DNA of 64,000 bases from Megamerina dolium (lineage: Eukaryota > Arthropoda > Insecta > Diptera > Megamerinidae). This document shows, one piece after another, positions 1 through 11,049 of the stretch. The stretch's first letter is position 1. Each line of letters starts with the position of its first letter. The position numbers and the translations under genes were made by a program. The notes beneath the pieces are model-generated. The model searched no databases. It had not been told where the DNA came from and saw nothing but the letters and a program-made list of their open reading frames with translations. Location: positions 47,017,196 through 47,081,195 of the forward strand of contig OY978525.1 of assembly GCA_963854835.1 (NCBI GenBank), written 5' to 3'.

Positions 1-1230
1 AAAGCTTTCTGACATTGTTCTGTTCATTGAAATTTCACGTCTTTTCTAAGAAATTTGTTAATTGGCTGTGCCATTCATACCATATTTTCAACAAATTTAC
101 GGTAATAGTTCACTAAACCTTAAAATGCCTGAACATATTTCTTGAAGTCCAATTAATACGTGATTCATCAATCTTTGCAGGTTCCCCTGTTTACCCAAAT
201 GGCATTCGGACAAATTCATAATGTCCAACACCTGAACTAAAGGCGGAGTTTTCTCTGTCTGAATATTTCATTAATACTTGATGATACCCACGTGGTGAAA
301 TATATACTATGACATAACTGATCTAATACAAAATTTTATCGATGCGAGGAATGGGAAAAATTTGTTTAATGGTGACATCATTTAATTTTCTGAAATCTTC
401 TACTAGCCTCCATTTGTTTTTATCATCTTCTCTCGTTTTTTGCTCACCAATATTATCGGAGAATGCAAAGGAGAAAAGCTGGGAATAATGCTCTCATCTT
501 CATTTTGTTTACTTTCACCTATATATATTCCAGGAGATACTTCTTCCTTCTCTACTATAACCGGGGACAACCTTCATAGATCTCCCAGGTACTATAACTT
601 CTGTGGAGTACTCTATTAAGCTCGTTCAATGAGTTGAGGGGTAAATGCATCACGTGCTGTTTTCGCTCACCGAAGAAAATAAGCTTCTTTTTCATATGTT
701 GAGAACCGAACGGTTCCATAAATTGTCTCTTCTTAGGACACCGTTTGCAGGAATCTCGCTTTCTTTAGATATTAAATGTAATTCCAAATTCAAATCTTTA
801 GTCCTCTTATGTGGACAACTCCTCCGAATGCACCGCTACTACTACCTACTGTCTACTAGTAAACTGAGTTTTGCATTTTTTGCTTCCTCACACGGAAACT
901 CAACACCCATTTACTACTTCATGTGGAGGGTGTGTCAACAATATTTAAAGATGCATGGCTGACAACGTCCACCTGAGTTAACCTACTTTGAGCAATATTT
1001 TGGGAATCCTGATTTATTGGTCGAAAATTCTGCTTTTTGCAGAAGAAACATTTGGTGTCATTCTTACCACGATTAGGCCCCTTGCTTTCTCGACCTCCCA
1101 TACTAGGTGCTGGTGGTTGATTGGTTTTCCCTTGTGACTAGTTTTTGTTAAAGCCGTATTTTTCCTATTGAAGCATTCGTCGCTGATGTATCCTTTTTTT
1201 CGCAGAACAAACAAGGATTAACTATTCTTT
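1..1230 (-). pseudogene. Decayed Ty3/Gypsy gag-PR-RT fragment, left-arm copy
   Basis: Read on the minus strand, this is the mirror of 14757-15986. It contains a gag region with Cys-rich knuckle remnants, a protease-like start (LLVDS) and an RT start with the DFRKLN motif followed by PIPRID and EFVRMPFG. Several stops and frameshifts interrupt it. The element continues off the left edge. No LTR is visible on this side. It is a dead fragment of a gypsy-class retrotransposon and has no intact reading frame. Confidence 0.75.
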
Positions 1231-1426
1231 GGTTATTTTGTTGATTTACATTATTTCGGTACTTGTCTGTTCGCCACTGTCTACGCCAGAGTTAATTTAT
1301 AGCGCTGAATGTGCATTTTGGAGGTGAATTGGCGAAATGGGTTGTGTTGATCTTCGTAGTTTCTCCCACTCTCTCTCTCTCTTTTTATTTCTTTTCTTTC
1401 ATTCTCTCTCTCTCCTCTCACTCTTA

Positions 1427-1866
1427 TCAATGTGGCTTAAGATTTGGTAAATCAACCATCCAAGATCCAAGAAAAACAGATCCACACACACCATCTACTT
1501 GTTGATTATAAATCCGCTATTGACAGTCCAGGAAGGAATTACCTTTACATAACAATTTCTAAGTTTGGCATTCCTGAGTAACTCGTGCAAAATGACACTA
1601 TATAACTCGAGCAGTAAAAATTGGGAAAGACCTCTCCCCAATATCGTGCGTCCTCTTCAATCTTATTATGGGGAAAATAATACGGGCTGCTGATCTTGGA
1701 TGTAATTGCACTATCTTCAATAAAATATCATGATGTTGGCGTATGCCGATGATATTGAAATAATCGACATGAACACGCAAGCAGTCAATGCAGCATTCTC
1801 AGAATTGAAAAGAGAGTAGCGTCGAATGGGTGTTACGGTGAACGAGGGAAATGTGAAGTACAATTA
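1427..1866 (+). pseudogene. Decayed non-LTR reverse transcriptase fragment, left-arm copy
   Basis: The nucleotide sequence follows the RT of the element at 35675-37288 from the CGFRPGKST region through the YADDI region, with many substitutions, small indels and stops. It represents roughly the middle third of the RT domain. Neither end of the element is present. It is a dead relic of the same non-LTR family. Confidence 0.75.
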
Positions 1867-2063
1867 ACACCAATAATATCACCATTCACGAACTTTCACA
1901 TCATTAGTTCTTCTTTCAATTTAGCTATTTTGAAATACTACCTTGAATGCTTGCAGTTCATGGGCTTCCATTACCTTTTTTGATCAATTCATATTTTTGC
2001 TGTTTTATGTGCAGCATCTTTTTGGTTATTTGATAACTTTTGTACGACGCCTTCTCTAACTAA

Positions 2064-2607
2064 TCAATTTTTTAAGAGCTCTAGACGCTTAATTTCCGAT
2101 GTTTTATTTCTGCTGCGATTTCTGACTCTTTGTAATGCTGATGAAGTGAGGCGGTCTGCAAGGTTTGCTACCTGGGGTGCACTAACCTTGAACGAGGCTG
2201 CAACCAAAGCGCCTCCCATTTCTTCGTCATTCATCGCTGGTGGTATACTTCCCAACCCAAAAGCCTGGCCACTAAGTGCAACTTATTCCCTTATTTGGAT
2301 AAGTTGCGCTACACTTTGATCTAAAGGATTTAGTGAAATATATTTCGACGGGCCACCACCAGTTGCAAAATAATTGTTTGTAACACGAGGAATAAGTTAT
2401 CATTGCCCTTTCATTGTATTGGTCTAACTTCATTATTACTACTTACTCGTCCCACTTGTGCGCAGCTTTTGTCGATGGTCTTATACTGCATAGCTCTATT
2501 GCTATTCCTCCCACAATCCCATGATTTTATTTTTGCTGCTTCAAAATTGTGGCTTGCCTCGTCCAGTTTCGGCATGCTTCTCCATCAGTTGAACAAGGTT
2601 TTCAATA
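2064..2607 (-). pseudogene. Myb/SANT-like (zeste-type) DNA-binding protein fragment, left-arm copy
   Basis: Read on the minus strand, broken frames give a region resembling the insect zeste/MSANT-type DNA-binding domain. One part has the pattern LMEKHAETGRGK followed by a Trp-rich helix. The other has the ATGGGPSKY linker that typically follows this domain, then QSVAQLI. A last open stretch (MGSIPPAMNDEE) runs to 2064. At least two frame breaks separate the parts. In insects such domains occur in regulator genes and as the accessory ORF of PIF/Harbinger elements, so this may be a captured host fragment or a transposon remnant. Confidence 0.5.
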
Positions 2608-2850
2608 AATAAATATGTGGCATTTATAAGCCCCGAAGGACTCTTTGGCCGAGCTTCTCTTACATTACTGATGTGCATGTTAAATTTTGGACATTGTTAG
2701 AAGGGACCTACTTATGTTTTAGCCGGTTCCGAACGATAGAACTCTTGCGACATCACTGATCTTTGTCACAGAGTTCTTTTAAAAGCTTTTCCATGGCAAA
2801 TTATTTCTACCGGAAGAATTGCCAATTGCTTGCCGACAGTTGGGTACCTT
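2600..2850 (-). repeat. SINE tail fragment, left-arm copy
   Basis: This matches the 3' part of the SINE at 17133-17495, from the AATAAATATGTG tail through the GCCCCGAAGG and CCGGTTCCGAACG blocks to GCTTGCCGACAG. The tRNA-like head is missing, and unrelated AT-rich sequence follows the GGTACC site. It is an incomplete, divergent copy. Confidence 0.8.
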
Positions 2851-4937
2851 TTTTTGTAACTTTATTTTTTCTATAAAGTTGTATGGAATTGATGATTACA
2901 AATTAGTTCAAAACTTGTTAAAAAACTTTACTTACTCGATTTCCATTCTTGTGTTTATTATTCTTCTAATAGCAACTGCTTGTAATGAGTTATCAATTTT
3001 TGAAGCTTTTGCCAAACGCACTAACACAGGGTTGTAAATTCATAATAAATGCAAATTAACATTTTTTGACAGGTTTAGTTTTTATCGATAATAGCAAATT
3101 GCAAAATTTCAATTGAGGTAAAGTTGAGTTGTATACCGTAACAGGGGCATTAATCAGTTTTAATGTCCATGATCTTTTACATTCAAGTGATTTTGTAAAA
3201 CAGTTTGGATCGTTATATAATTTTTCTGCATATTAGTTTGAAAATCATATGCAATATATAAAAAGAATTATTAATAATTATAACTAAGAACTAAGAAATA
3301 TTACGGATTCTAGCAAATTTTCATAAGTCGAAAGTTTTTTTTTTATAAATTTTAAAAAGTATGATGATAGTTTCGTTTTCAGTAAAAAAAAACCTTAAAA
3401 TTATAAAACAACAAACCCAAACTGTTAGTTTTGGTGTGTGTTCTTAACAAAAGTTGGAGATGTTTTTAGAGAGCCCATGTCGTCATCATCAGGCTTAGGT
3501 ATTTATATAGCTCAAGTTGTAGATAAGGATATTCATATTATTAAGAAACAAAATCTAGATTTTAAATATTTTTGTATTCCAATAGAAAACAAATTTATTT
3601 TATTCAGAAGTATCTCGCCGTTTCGACATTGCTCAATCTCACTCGGAACGCATGGCCACCCAACATGCCGTAAGCTACCACTTAGGTAGATTAAACACAC
3701 AATGTATATTGATAATATTTTTAATCTACATTTAATTTTTAGGAAATGCAATGGTGCTGCAGCAAATCTTGGATAATGACGAGGTTGTGTTGTGTTCAAT
3801 TCACGAATAAAAATACTCGCGATTTTAGTATCCTTTTTAAATTTTAAATTTAAACTTTAATACTATAATCATAAATATTTAAGAAAAAAAAAATTTGAGA
3901 AAAACGCTTCATGCACTCTTCACTCTGTGTATACGAGAAAAAACCAAAAAACGAGGAGCAAGAAGAAGTTGGCCGTCAACAAAAAGTAGAGCTGCCAACT
4001 CTCTTAATACAAATATGTGTGTACTGCCTGTGTGTATCTACACACACAGTACACGTCACTTACTCTGGCGTAGACATTCCGCCCCCTGCAGTTACAGTTT
4101 ACTACAGTTAAAGAAAGAGAGAGAGAGAGAGAGAGGGTGGGAGTGAGAGAGAAGTTATACAGGGATAACAATATTACATAACCACAAACAAATACAATTT
4201 ATTGGGCTTAAAACTGTGAAGTGAACAATGGCTCGCGGCAACCATATCCAAAACACTGCACGGAGTGCATATCTAGTTTGAAATGTCAATCGATTCCTCA
4301 ATTGGTGGGGAGAGAAAATGATATGCTGAATGTGGTACTCATGTTGATTAATGAATATGTCAAGGTTGATTGACAAATTGATGCTGACTGTTGAGTGTAT
4401 TGCTGGACGCTGATTGGTTATTCATGGAAAATGTCAACATTCAGCAAACTGAAAGATCTCGAGTTGAGGTACGTCGCGTAAAAGAGCACAGGTCACAACA
4501 CAATGACCTGACGCATGAGAGTGCATTCTTCGGATATAAATGAGCTTCAAATCTCTTAACGCTTGCTGCTTTAACGAGTTTTAGCAGCAATGAAGTATCA
4601 CTTTAACCCGTTGACTCTGGGAGTACTTCACCTACAGTTAAGGAATTCGGATATTCTCGGCTCTTAGAAGTTGGGATGCCAGATTGGCCAGATTTCCAAA
4701 GATGTAAATGCTCCTATTGACGTCTAGACCCAGCTAGAATCCAACAGAGCTTTTGGTTCATGACCGTATGATGGTTGACTTGGTTGTGTGTATTTGGCAC
4801 CTGGGTTTTTTCATACGCATGTACGTTATGCCACTGCATAGTTACCTTGACACTTATAAATCTGTTAATTCGATAGTTCAGTTAAAGTGTGCTGAACACA
4901 ATGAGAGAAGGATGCGTATAACGGCCCGATTATAACG
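2851..4937. other. No recognisable gene (left arm)
   Basis: This stretch is AT-rich and has only short chance frames. A (GA)n run lies at about 4109-4138, and the 12-mer TCTACGCCAGAG appears near 1275 with its complement near 4070. I see no conserved domain, RNA gene or clear LTR. Confidence 0.5.
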
Positions 4938-5246
4938 TTAACGTTTCCGCGATAACAAATTTATGGGGCCAGAAGTGTGTTTGCGCCACTGGTTGTTGCG
5001 AAGGAGAAGGAATACGCATCCTTTTCTGTTTATCCTTTTCGACGAGGGCCTTCGTGCATTTTCGTGAAGCAACGTATGGTGCTTCTTTGAACAATGCAGG
5101 CACCTAGTCGATACTCGGCATTGGTCAACATGGTGGCTGTAGGCAAAGCAGTTGAGGCAGCAACGACGTCTTGCCACTGTCTTGTACCTTTGGACCATTG
5201 AAATCGCTATGATTCGTGGGCATTCACATTTTCTCCTCCACAACAA
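4938..5246 (-). pseudogene. BEL/Pao-type gag zinc-knuckle fragment, left-arm copy
   Basis: A 102-residue open stretch contains two Cys/His clusters, CLNCFAYSHHVDQC and CLHCSKKHHTLLH. Their arrangement is typical of the C-terminal nucleic-acid-binding region of BEL/Pao Gag. Nothing else of gag or pol is seen next to it. The frame starts at an internal Met and ends in unrelated residues, so it is an isolated domain remnant. Capture as a small host gene is possible but unsupported. Confidence 0.65.
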
Positions 5247-5644
5247 CCAGTGGCGCAGCCATACTCCTGCATAAATGCAACGACAACGGTTCCTCAGTTT
5301 GTGGTCTCCATTCAGCCGCCCGTATAATCCACTTCATCAGTCATCATGCCAGCCTCGGTGTTCCAGGCCCTAGAGTGGATTACTAATAGATTCTGAAACC
5401 TTTCATCACATTTATCATACAGTTTAAATACTTTTTATCATATATAAACGGGTCACAGGTTGCGGATAGTGAACGGCCTTTAGATATAGAGGTCAGCTGC
5501 AAATAAGTAAATAAGTAAACTTACAAATAAGCAGTCCCGGACAATTAGCGGGTGATGGAGCACAGGCGTGGAAGACCGAACAGAGGGCACTGCAGAATCT
5601 AAAATAAAAATCCACAATGCCATGCACCACACTGACGAGGCGAG
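5247..5644. other. No recognisable gene (left arm)
   Basis: About 400 bases lie between the gag knuckle and the RTE-like endonuclease. I see no domain, terminal repeat or RNA gene here. It may include 5' untranslated sequence of the RTE-like element. Confidence 0.4.
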
Positions 5645-6496
5645 TTGATGTCGCCTCAAAATAAGCATCATGCCCTCCCCAAACAGCGACCGATTCCTCC
5701 AACTGGACGGCTGTATAGAAGGAAAACTACCAAACCCTTCAGAAGGCAAGGGGAAGCCACTGAAGTAATATCCCACGAAAATCATATGCAAATACAACCA
5801 CAACAACGGACCTCAGTCTCCGGCAAATCGAGGGTGCTAAGAATCCCCGGAGGTAAAAAAAACAAACATCTTAATATTGGCACATGGAACGTGCGCAGTC
5901 TTCATCAGGCTGGAAAATTAGCCAACACAATCTTAGAAATGAATAGGTTAAATATAGATATTCTTGGAATAAGCGAAACTTGGTGGCCGGACTCCGGTGA
6001 ATTCAAAACGGAAAATGTAAAAATGTTTTATTCAGGAAATCAAAATACTAACCACAGAAATGGAGTTGGCGTCATTGTGAAAGAGCATGTAGCCTTGGCA
6101 ACAAACTCCAGAAGTACCTATAAACAACGAAACTACAGACGCAATACCTATTCTAAGAGGAGTCAGACAAAGATGTATTCTCTCGCCATTGCTATTCATC
6201 ATATACTCCGAAAACATCTTCCAAGAAGTAATACAAAACTTAGAAATTGGCATTAAGGTAAACGGAATAAACATTAATAACATCAGATACGCCGACGACA
6301 CCACCCTCTTAGCAGACAGCCTAAACGGACTACAAGAGCTACTTGACACGGTTGCGCATCACAGTGAAAACTATGGTTTAAAAATAAATGTTAGTAAAAC
6401 AAAATACATGATTGTTAGTATGTGAAGAAACACATACTTGAACACAACTCTAACAACTAATAACATGACCATAGAAAGAGTCCAAAATTTCAAATA

Positions 6497-7751
6497 AAGG
6501 GTTATCCATTTTGCGGTTTCAAAAGTAAATGTAAATAAAACACATATAAAATATTTTTTATCATGATATTTCTTTTTTATTATAAAGTTTGAACGTTGAC
6601 ATTATGTGTGAAATGACCACCACGCGAATTGCTGCAAGCATCGATTCTTTTGAGGTAATTTTCGACCACTTTTTGACACATATTGGGCGGTATCTCAGCC
6701 ATAACGTGACGAATGTTGGTTTTTAGGTGCTCAAGAGTTAAAGGTTTATCTGCATAAACACGGTGTTTCGCGTAGCCCTACAAAAAAAAGTCAAGCGGTG
6801 TCAAATCGCATGATCTTGGTGGCCACTTCATATATCGTCACGAAGAGAAATTACGCGGCCAGAAAATTTCTCTTGCAATAAAGCCAGATTCGTTCGAGTT
6901 GTGTGGCATGTGGCACCGTCTTGTTGAAACCACATATTCTCTAAGTCGTATTCTTCAATAGCAGGCAAAAAAAAGTAGGTTATCATATGACCATAACGCT
7001 CCGAATTGACGGTGACAGTCGTTCCATCGTCGTTTTCGAAGAAGTAAGGTCCAATCACACCTCCGGACCAAAGAGCGAACCAAGCAGTGACTTTTTGTGG
7101 ATGTAGTGGCCTCTCTTCAATTACTTGAGGATTCTCGCAACCCCAAATACGACAATTTTGTTTGTTAACATACCCACCGAGTGAGAAATGTGCTTCGTCG
7201 CTGAAGAAAATTTTGTTCGAAAAATCGACGTACACCGCCTGTTGTTCAAGCACCCATTCGACGTATCTACGACGTTGTGAATGGTCAGCTGGCTTCAGTT
7301 GTTGTGTGAGCTGGATTTTATATGGATGTAGGTGTAGATCCAAATGCAAAATACGCCATAATGTGCCGTAAGACAGTCCTAATTCCTGAGAACTTTCACT
7401 TACAGCAGCGATATTTTCGGTGGTACGAGCGAAACGATGATGCACAGGCCTTACAATATCTGTAACCGATCCAGTCTCTTCATATTTCTTCACAATTTTG
7501 CCAAATGCTTGCGTAGTTGGACGATTATGTAAACCATAATCTCCTCTTAAAGCACGATATGTGGCTGTGGCAGAATCACCATTTTTGTAGTAGGTTTTTA
7601 CAATTTTAATGCGTTGTGCGGTAGTTAAGCAATCCATTTTCGCAAATGTCAGACTTTGAACTGAAAAAGAAAGAAATTGGTTTAACAACTCAGTTTGACA
7701 GATGTCGAATTCTAGCCCTATACTTTTGAAACCGCGAAATGGATAACCCTT
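6497..7751 (-). mobile_element. Mariner-family transposon, left copy
   Basis: The inverted terminal repeats AAGGGTTATCCATTTTGCGG and its complement bound a 1255-bp element. TA target duplications lie at 6495-6496 and 7752-7753, where it split the RTE reading frame. Compared with the right copy it lacks 36 bp in the transposase and 16 bp near its 3' end, and it carries many substitutions. It cannot encode a functional transposase. Confidence 0.93.
6605..7637 (-). pseudogene. Mariner transposase pseudogene, left copy
   Basis: The start is set at the Met before DCLTTAQR, ahead of a helix-turn-helix region. The first catalytic Asp is in FFSDEAHF and the second in QQDGAT. A frameshift after VISLRDDI separates the C-terminal part holding the third Asp (CDLTPLDFF) and the WGY motif. 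Twelve codons are missing after AVSES relative to the right copy. A 16-bp loss removes part of the C-terminus. The role would be cut-and-paste transposition in the nucleus, but this copy is inactive. Confidence 0.9.
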
Positions 7752-8184
7752 TACTTAGTCTGTTGGATAAATGAAAACTGGGATCCTTCTAAAGAAATAA
7801 AAGCACGAATTGAAACAGCTCGAACAGCATTCCTGAAGTACAAAAAAGTTCTGAATAGTCATGACTTCAATACTAAACTAAAAATTCGTTTTGTCAAATG
7901 TTACGTGCTGTCTGTTCTACTGTATGCTATGGAGATATGGACAATTAAAACAGCTGATATAAATAAACTAGAAGCATTCGAAATGTGGATATATAGAAGG
8001 CTCCTTAGAATACGCTGGACAGATAGTGTAACAAACGCTGAAGTACTACGAAGAATTCAGCATGATCGAGAACCATTAAAAGAAGAAAAACCGCATATCT
8101 TGGTCATATTATGAGAAATGACAAATATAATGTATTTCAACTAATACTGCAAGGAAAAATAGAAGGGAGGCGAGATATCGGCAG

Positions 8185-9490
8185 AAGGTTATCCATTTCG
8201 CGATTTCAAAAGTATAGGGCTAGAATTCGACATCTGTCAAACTGAGTTGTTAAAACAATTTCTTTCTTTTTCAGTTCAAAGTCTGACATTTGCGAAAATG
8301 GATTGCTTAACTACCGCACAACGCATTAAAATTGTAAAAACCTACTACAAAAATGGTGATTCTGCCACAGCCACATATCGTGCTTTAAGAGGAGATTATG
8401 GTTTACATAATCGTCCAACTACGCAAGCAATTGGCAAAATTGTGAAGAAATATGAAGAGACTGGATCGGTTACAGATATTGTAAGGCCTGTGCATCAGCG
8501 TTTCGCTCGTACCACCGAAAATATCGCTGCTGTAAGTGAAAGTGTTGCCAAAGACCCGAATGTGTCGATTCCTCGTAGTTCTCAGGAATTAGGGCTGTCT
8601 TACGGCACATTATGGCGTATTTTGCATTTGGATCTACACCTACATCCATATAAAATCCAGCTCACACAACAACTGAAGCCAGCTGACCATTCACAACGTC
8701 GTAGATACGTCGAATGGGTGCTTGAACAACAGGCGGTGGACGGCGATTTTTCGAACAAAATTTTCTTCAGCGACGAAGCACATTTCTCACTCGGTGGGTA
8801 TGTTAACAAACAAAATTGTCGTATTAGGGGTTCTGAGAATCCTCAAGTAATTGAAGAGAGGCCACTACATCCACAAAAAGTCACTGCTTGGTGCGCTCTT
8901 TGGTCCGGAGGTGTGATTGGACCTTACTTCTTCGAAAACGACGATGGAACGACTGTCACCGTCAATTCGGAGCGTTATGGTCATATGATAACCGACTTTT
9001 TTTTGCTTGCTATTGAAGAATACGACTTAGAGAATATGTGGTTTCAACAAGACGGTGCCACATTCCACACAACTCGAGCGAATATGGCTTTATTGCAAGA
9101 GAAATTTTCTGGCCGCGTAATTTCTCGTCGTGGCGATATATGAAGTGGCCACCAAGATCATGCGATTTGACACCGCTTGACTTTTTTTTGTGGGGCTACG
9201 CGAAAGACCGTGTTTATGCAGATAAACCTTTAACTCTTGAGCACCTAAAAACCAACATTCGTCACGTTATGGCTGAGATACCGCCCAATATGTGTCAAAA
9301 AGTGGTCGAAAATTACCTCAAAAGAATCGATGCTTGCAGCAATTCGCGTGGTGGTCATTTAAATGATGTAGTATTTCACACATAATGTCAACGTTCAAAC
9401 TTTATAATAAAAAAGAAATATCATGATAAAAAATATTTTATATGTGTTTTATTTACATTTACTTTTGAAACCGCAAAATGGATAACCCTT
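8185..9490 (+). mobile_element. Mariner-family transposon, right copy
   Basis: This 1306-bp copy lies in the opposite orientation to the left one. The outer end has the full terminal repeat and a TA (9491-9492) inside the mirrored RTE frame. The inner end reads AAGGTTATCC, one G short, and is preceded by GCAG instead of TA. The inner junction is therefore not a normal insertion site and marks the palindrome breakpoint. The outer ~110 bp are identical to the left copy, and the rest is diverged. Confidence 0.92.
8298..9385 (+). pseudogene. Mariner transposase pseudogene, right copy
   Basis: The ATG at 8298 begins MDCLTTAQR. The upstream codons in the same frame look like untranslated leader. 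The N-terminal half holds the paired-like DNA-binding region. The catalytic domain shows Asp in FFSDEAHF and Asp in QQDGAT. The frame stops at 9143 just after VISRRGDI, and the rest continues in another frame with CDLTPLDFF, WGYAKDRVY and a stop at 9385. The same frameshift is present in the left copy, so it predates their separation. Otherwise the copy is nearly full length for the family (about 350 residues). Confidence 0.92.
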
Positions 9491-10342
9491 TATTTGAAAT
9501 TTTGGACTCTTTCTATGGTCATGTTATTAGTTGTTAGAGTTGTGTTCAAGTATGTGTTTCTTCACATACTAACAATCATGTATTTTGTTTTACTAACATT
9601 TATTTTTAAACCATAGTTTTCACTGTGATGCGCAACCGTGTCAAGTAGCTCTTGTAGTCCGTTTAGGCTGTCTGCTAAGAGGGTGGTGTCGTCGGCGTAT
9701 CTGATGTTATTAATGTTTATTCCGTTTACCTTAATGCCAATTTCTAAGTTTTGTATTACTTCTTGGAAGATGTTTTCGGAGTATATGATGAATAGCAATG
9801 GCGAGAGAATACATCTTTGTCTGACTCCTCTTAGAATAGGTATTGCGTCTGTAGTTTCGTTGTTTATAGGTACTTCTGGAGTTTGTTGCCAAGGCTACAT
9901 GCTCTTTCACAATGACGCCAACTCCATTTCTGTGGTTAGTATTTTGATTTCCTGAATAAAACATTTTTACATTTTCCGTTTTGAATTCACCGGAGTCCGG
10001 CCACCAAGTTTCGCTTATTCCAAGAATATCTATATTTAACCTATTCATTTCTAAGATTGTGTTGGCTAATTTTCCAGCCTGATGAAGACTGCGCACGTTC
10101 CATGTGCCAATATTAAGATGTTTGTTTTTTTTACCTCCGGGGATTCTTAGCACCCTCGATTTGCCGGAGACTGAGGTCCGTTGTTGTGGTTGTATTTGCA
10201 TATGATTTTCGTGGGATATTACTTCAGTGGCTTCCCCTTGCCTTCTGAAGGGTTTGGTAGTTTTCCTTCTATACAGCCGTCCAGTTGGAGGAATCGGTCG
10301 CTGTTTGGGGAGGGCATGATGCTTATTTTGAGGCGACATCAA
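9491..10342 (-). pseudogene. RTE-like EN-RT 5' part, right-arm copy
   Basis: This is the mirror of 5645-6496. It has the same endonuclease start, the same EN-to-RT internal deletion and the same YADD segment, and it stops where the right mariner interrupts it. No 3' part follows on this side, because the RTE 3' end is present only once, in the central spacer. Confidence 0.85.
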
Positions 10343-10740
10343 CTCGCCTCGTCAGTGTGGTGCATGGCATTGTGGATTTTTATTTTAGATTCTGCAGTGC
10401 CCTCTGTTCGGTCTTCCACGCCTGTGCTCCATCACCCGCTAATTGTCCGGGACTGCTTATTTGTAAGTTTACTTATTTACTTATTTGCAGCTGACCTCTA
10501 TATCTAAAGGCCGTTCACTATCCGCAACCTGTGACCCGTTTATATATGATAAAAAGTATTTAAACTGTATGATAAATGTGATGAAAGGTTTCAGAATCTA
10601 TTAGTAATCCACTCTAGGGCCTGGAACACCGAGGCTGGCATGATGACTGATGAAGTGGATTATACGGGCGGCTGAATGGAGACCACAAACTGAGGAACCG
10701 TTGTCGTTGCATTTATGCAGGAGTATGGCTGCGCCACTGG

Positions 10741-11049
10741 TTGTTGTGGAGGAGAAAATGTGAATGCCCACGAATCATAGCGATTTCAATGGTCCAAAGG
10801 TACAAGACAGTGGCAAGACGTCGTTGCTGCCTCAACTGCTTTGCCTACAGCCACCATGTTGACCAATGCCGAGTATCGACTAGGTGCCTGCATTGTTCAA
10901 AGAAGCACCATACGTTGCTTCACGAAAATGCACGAAGGCCCTCGTCGAAAAGGATAAACAGAAAAGGATGCGTATTCCTTCTCCTTCGCAACAACCAGTG
11001 GCGCAAACACACTTCTGGCCCCATAAATTTGTTATCGCGGAAACGTTAA
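10741..11049 (+). pseudogene. BEL/Pao-type gag zinc-knuckle fragment, right-arm copy
   Basis: This is identical in translation to 4938-5246, with the same two Cys/His clusters. See the left-arm entry. Confidence 0.65.

Larger units (their letters stand above)
1..7751. repeat. Left arm of a giant inverted repeat
   Basis: This segment is the reverse complement of 8185-15986; outside the mariners, paired positions sum to 15987. Wherever I compared them the arms were identical outside the central mariners, apart from a two-base difference near 1510/14477. The arm is already in progress at base 1, so its outer end lies outside the window. Its inner end coincides with the end of a mariner inverted terminal repeat. 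It could be a true genomic palindrome or an assembly mirror. Confidence 0.93.
5645..8184 (+). pseudogene. RTE-like non-LTR retrotransposon, internally deleted and split by a mariner
   Basis: An open frame from 5645 encodes an exonuclease-endonuclease-phosphatase endonuclease start (GTWNVRSLHQAGKL, then ISETWWPDSGE and NGVGVIVKEH). It is then abruptly joined, by loss of most of the EN C-terminus and the RT fingers, to RT sequence with RQRCILSPLLF and the YADD catalytic motif at about 6289. The frame is cut at a TA in the FKYL motif by the mariner at 6497-7751. It resumes at 7752 with the RT thumb and C-terminal region (LYAMEIW, then GHIMRND). It ends at 8184, where the right mariner begins. 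The lesions make it dead. Confidence 0.85.

Noticed and set aside
645..962. 105-codon open frame (and its mirror at 15025-15342)
   Set aside because: It is antisense to decayed gypsy gag-protease sequence, has no domain, and its perfect pairing only reflects the inverted repeat.
4109..4150. (GA)n run and its mirror near 11850 as a regulatory GAGA site
   Set aside because: Simple repeats of this kind are common; no gene or promoter is nearby to regulate.
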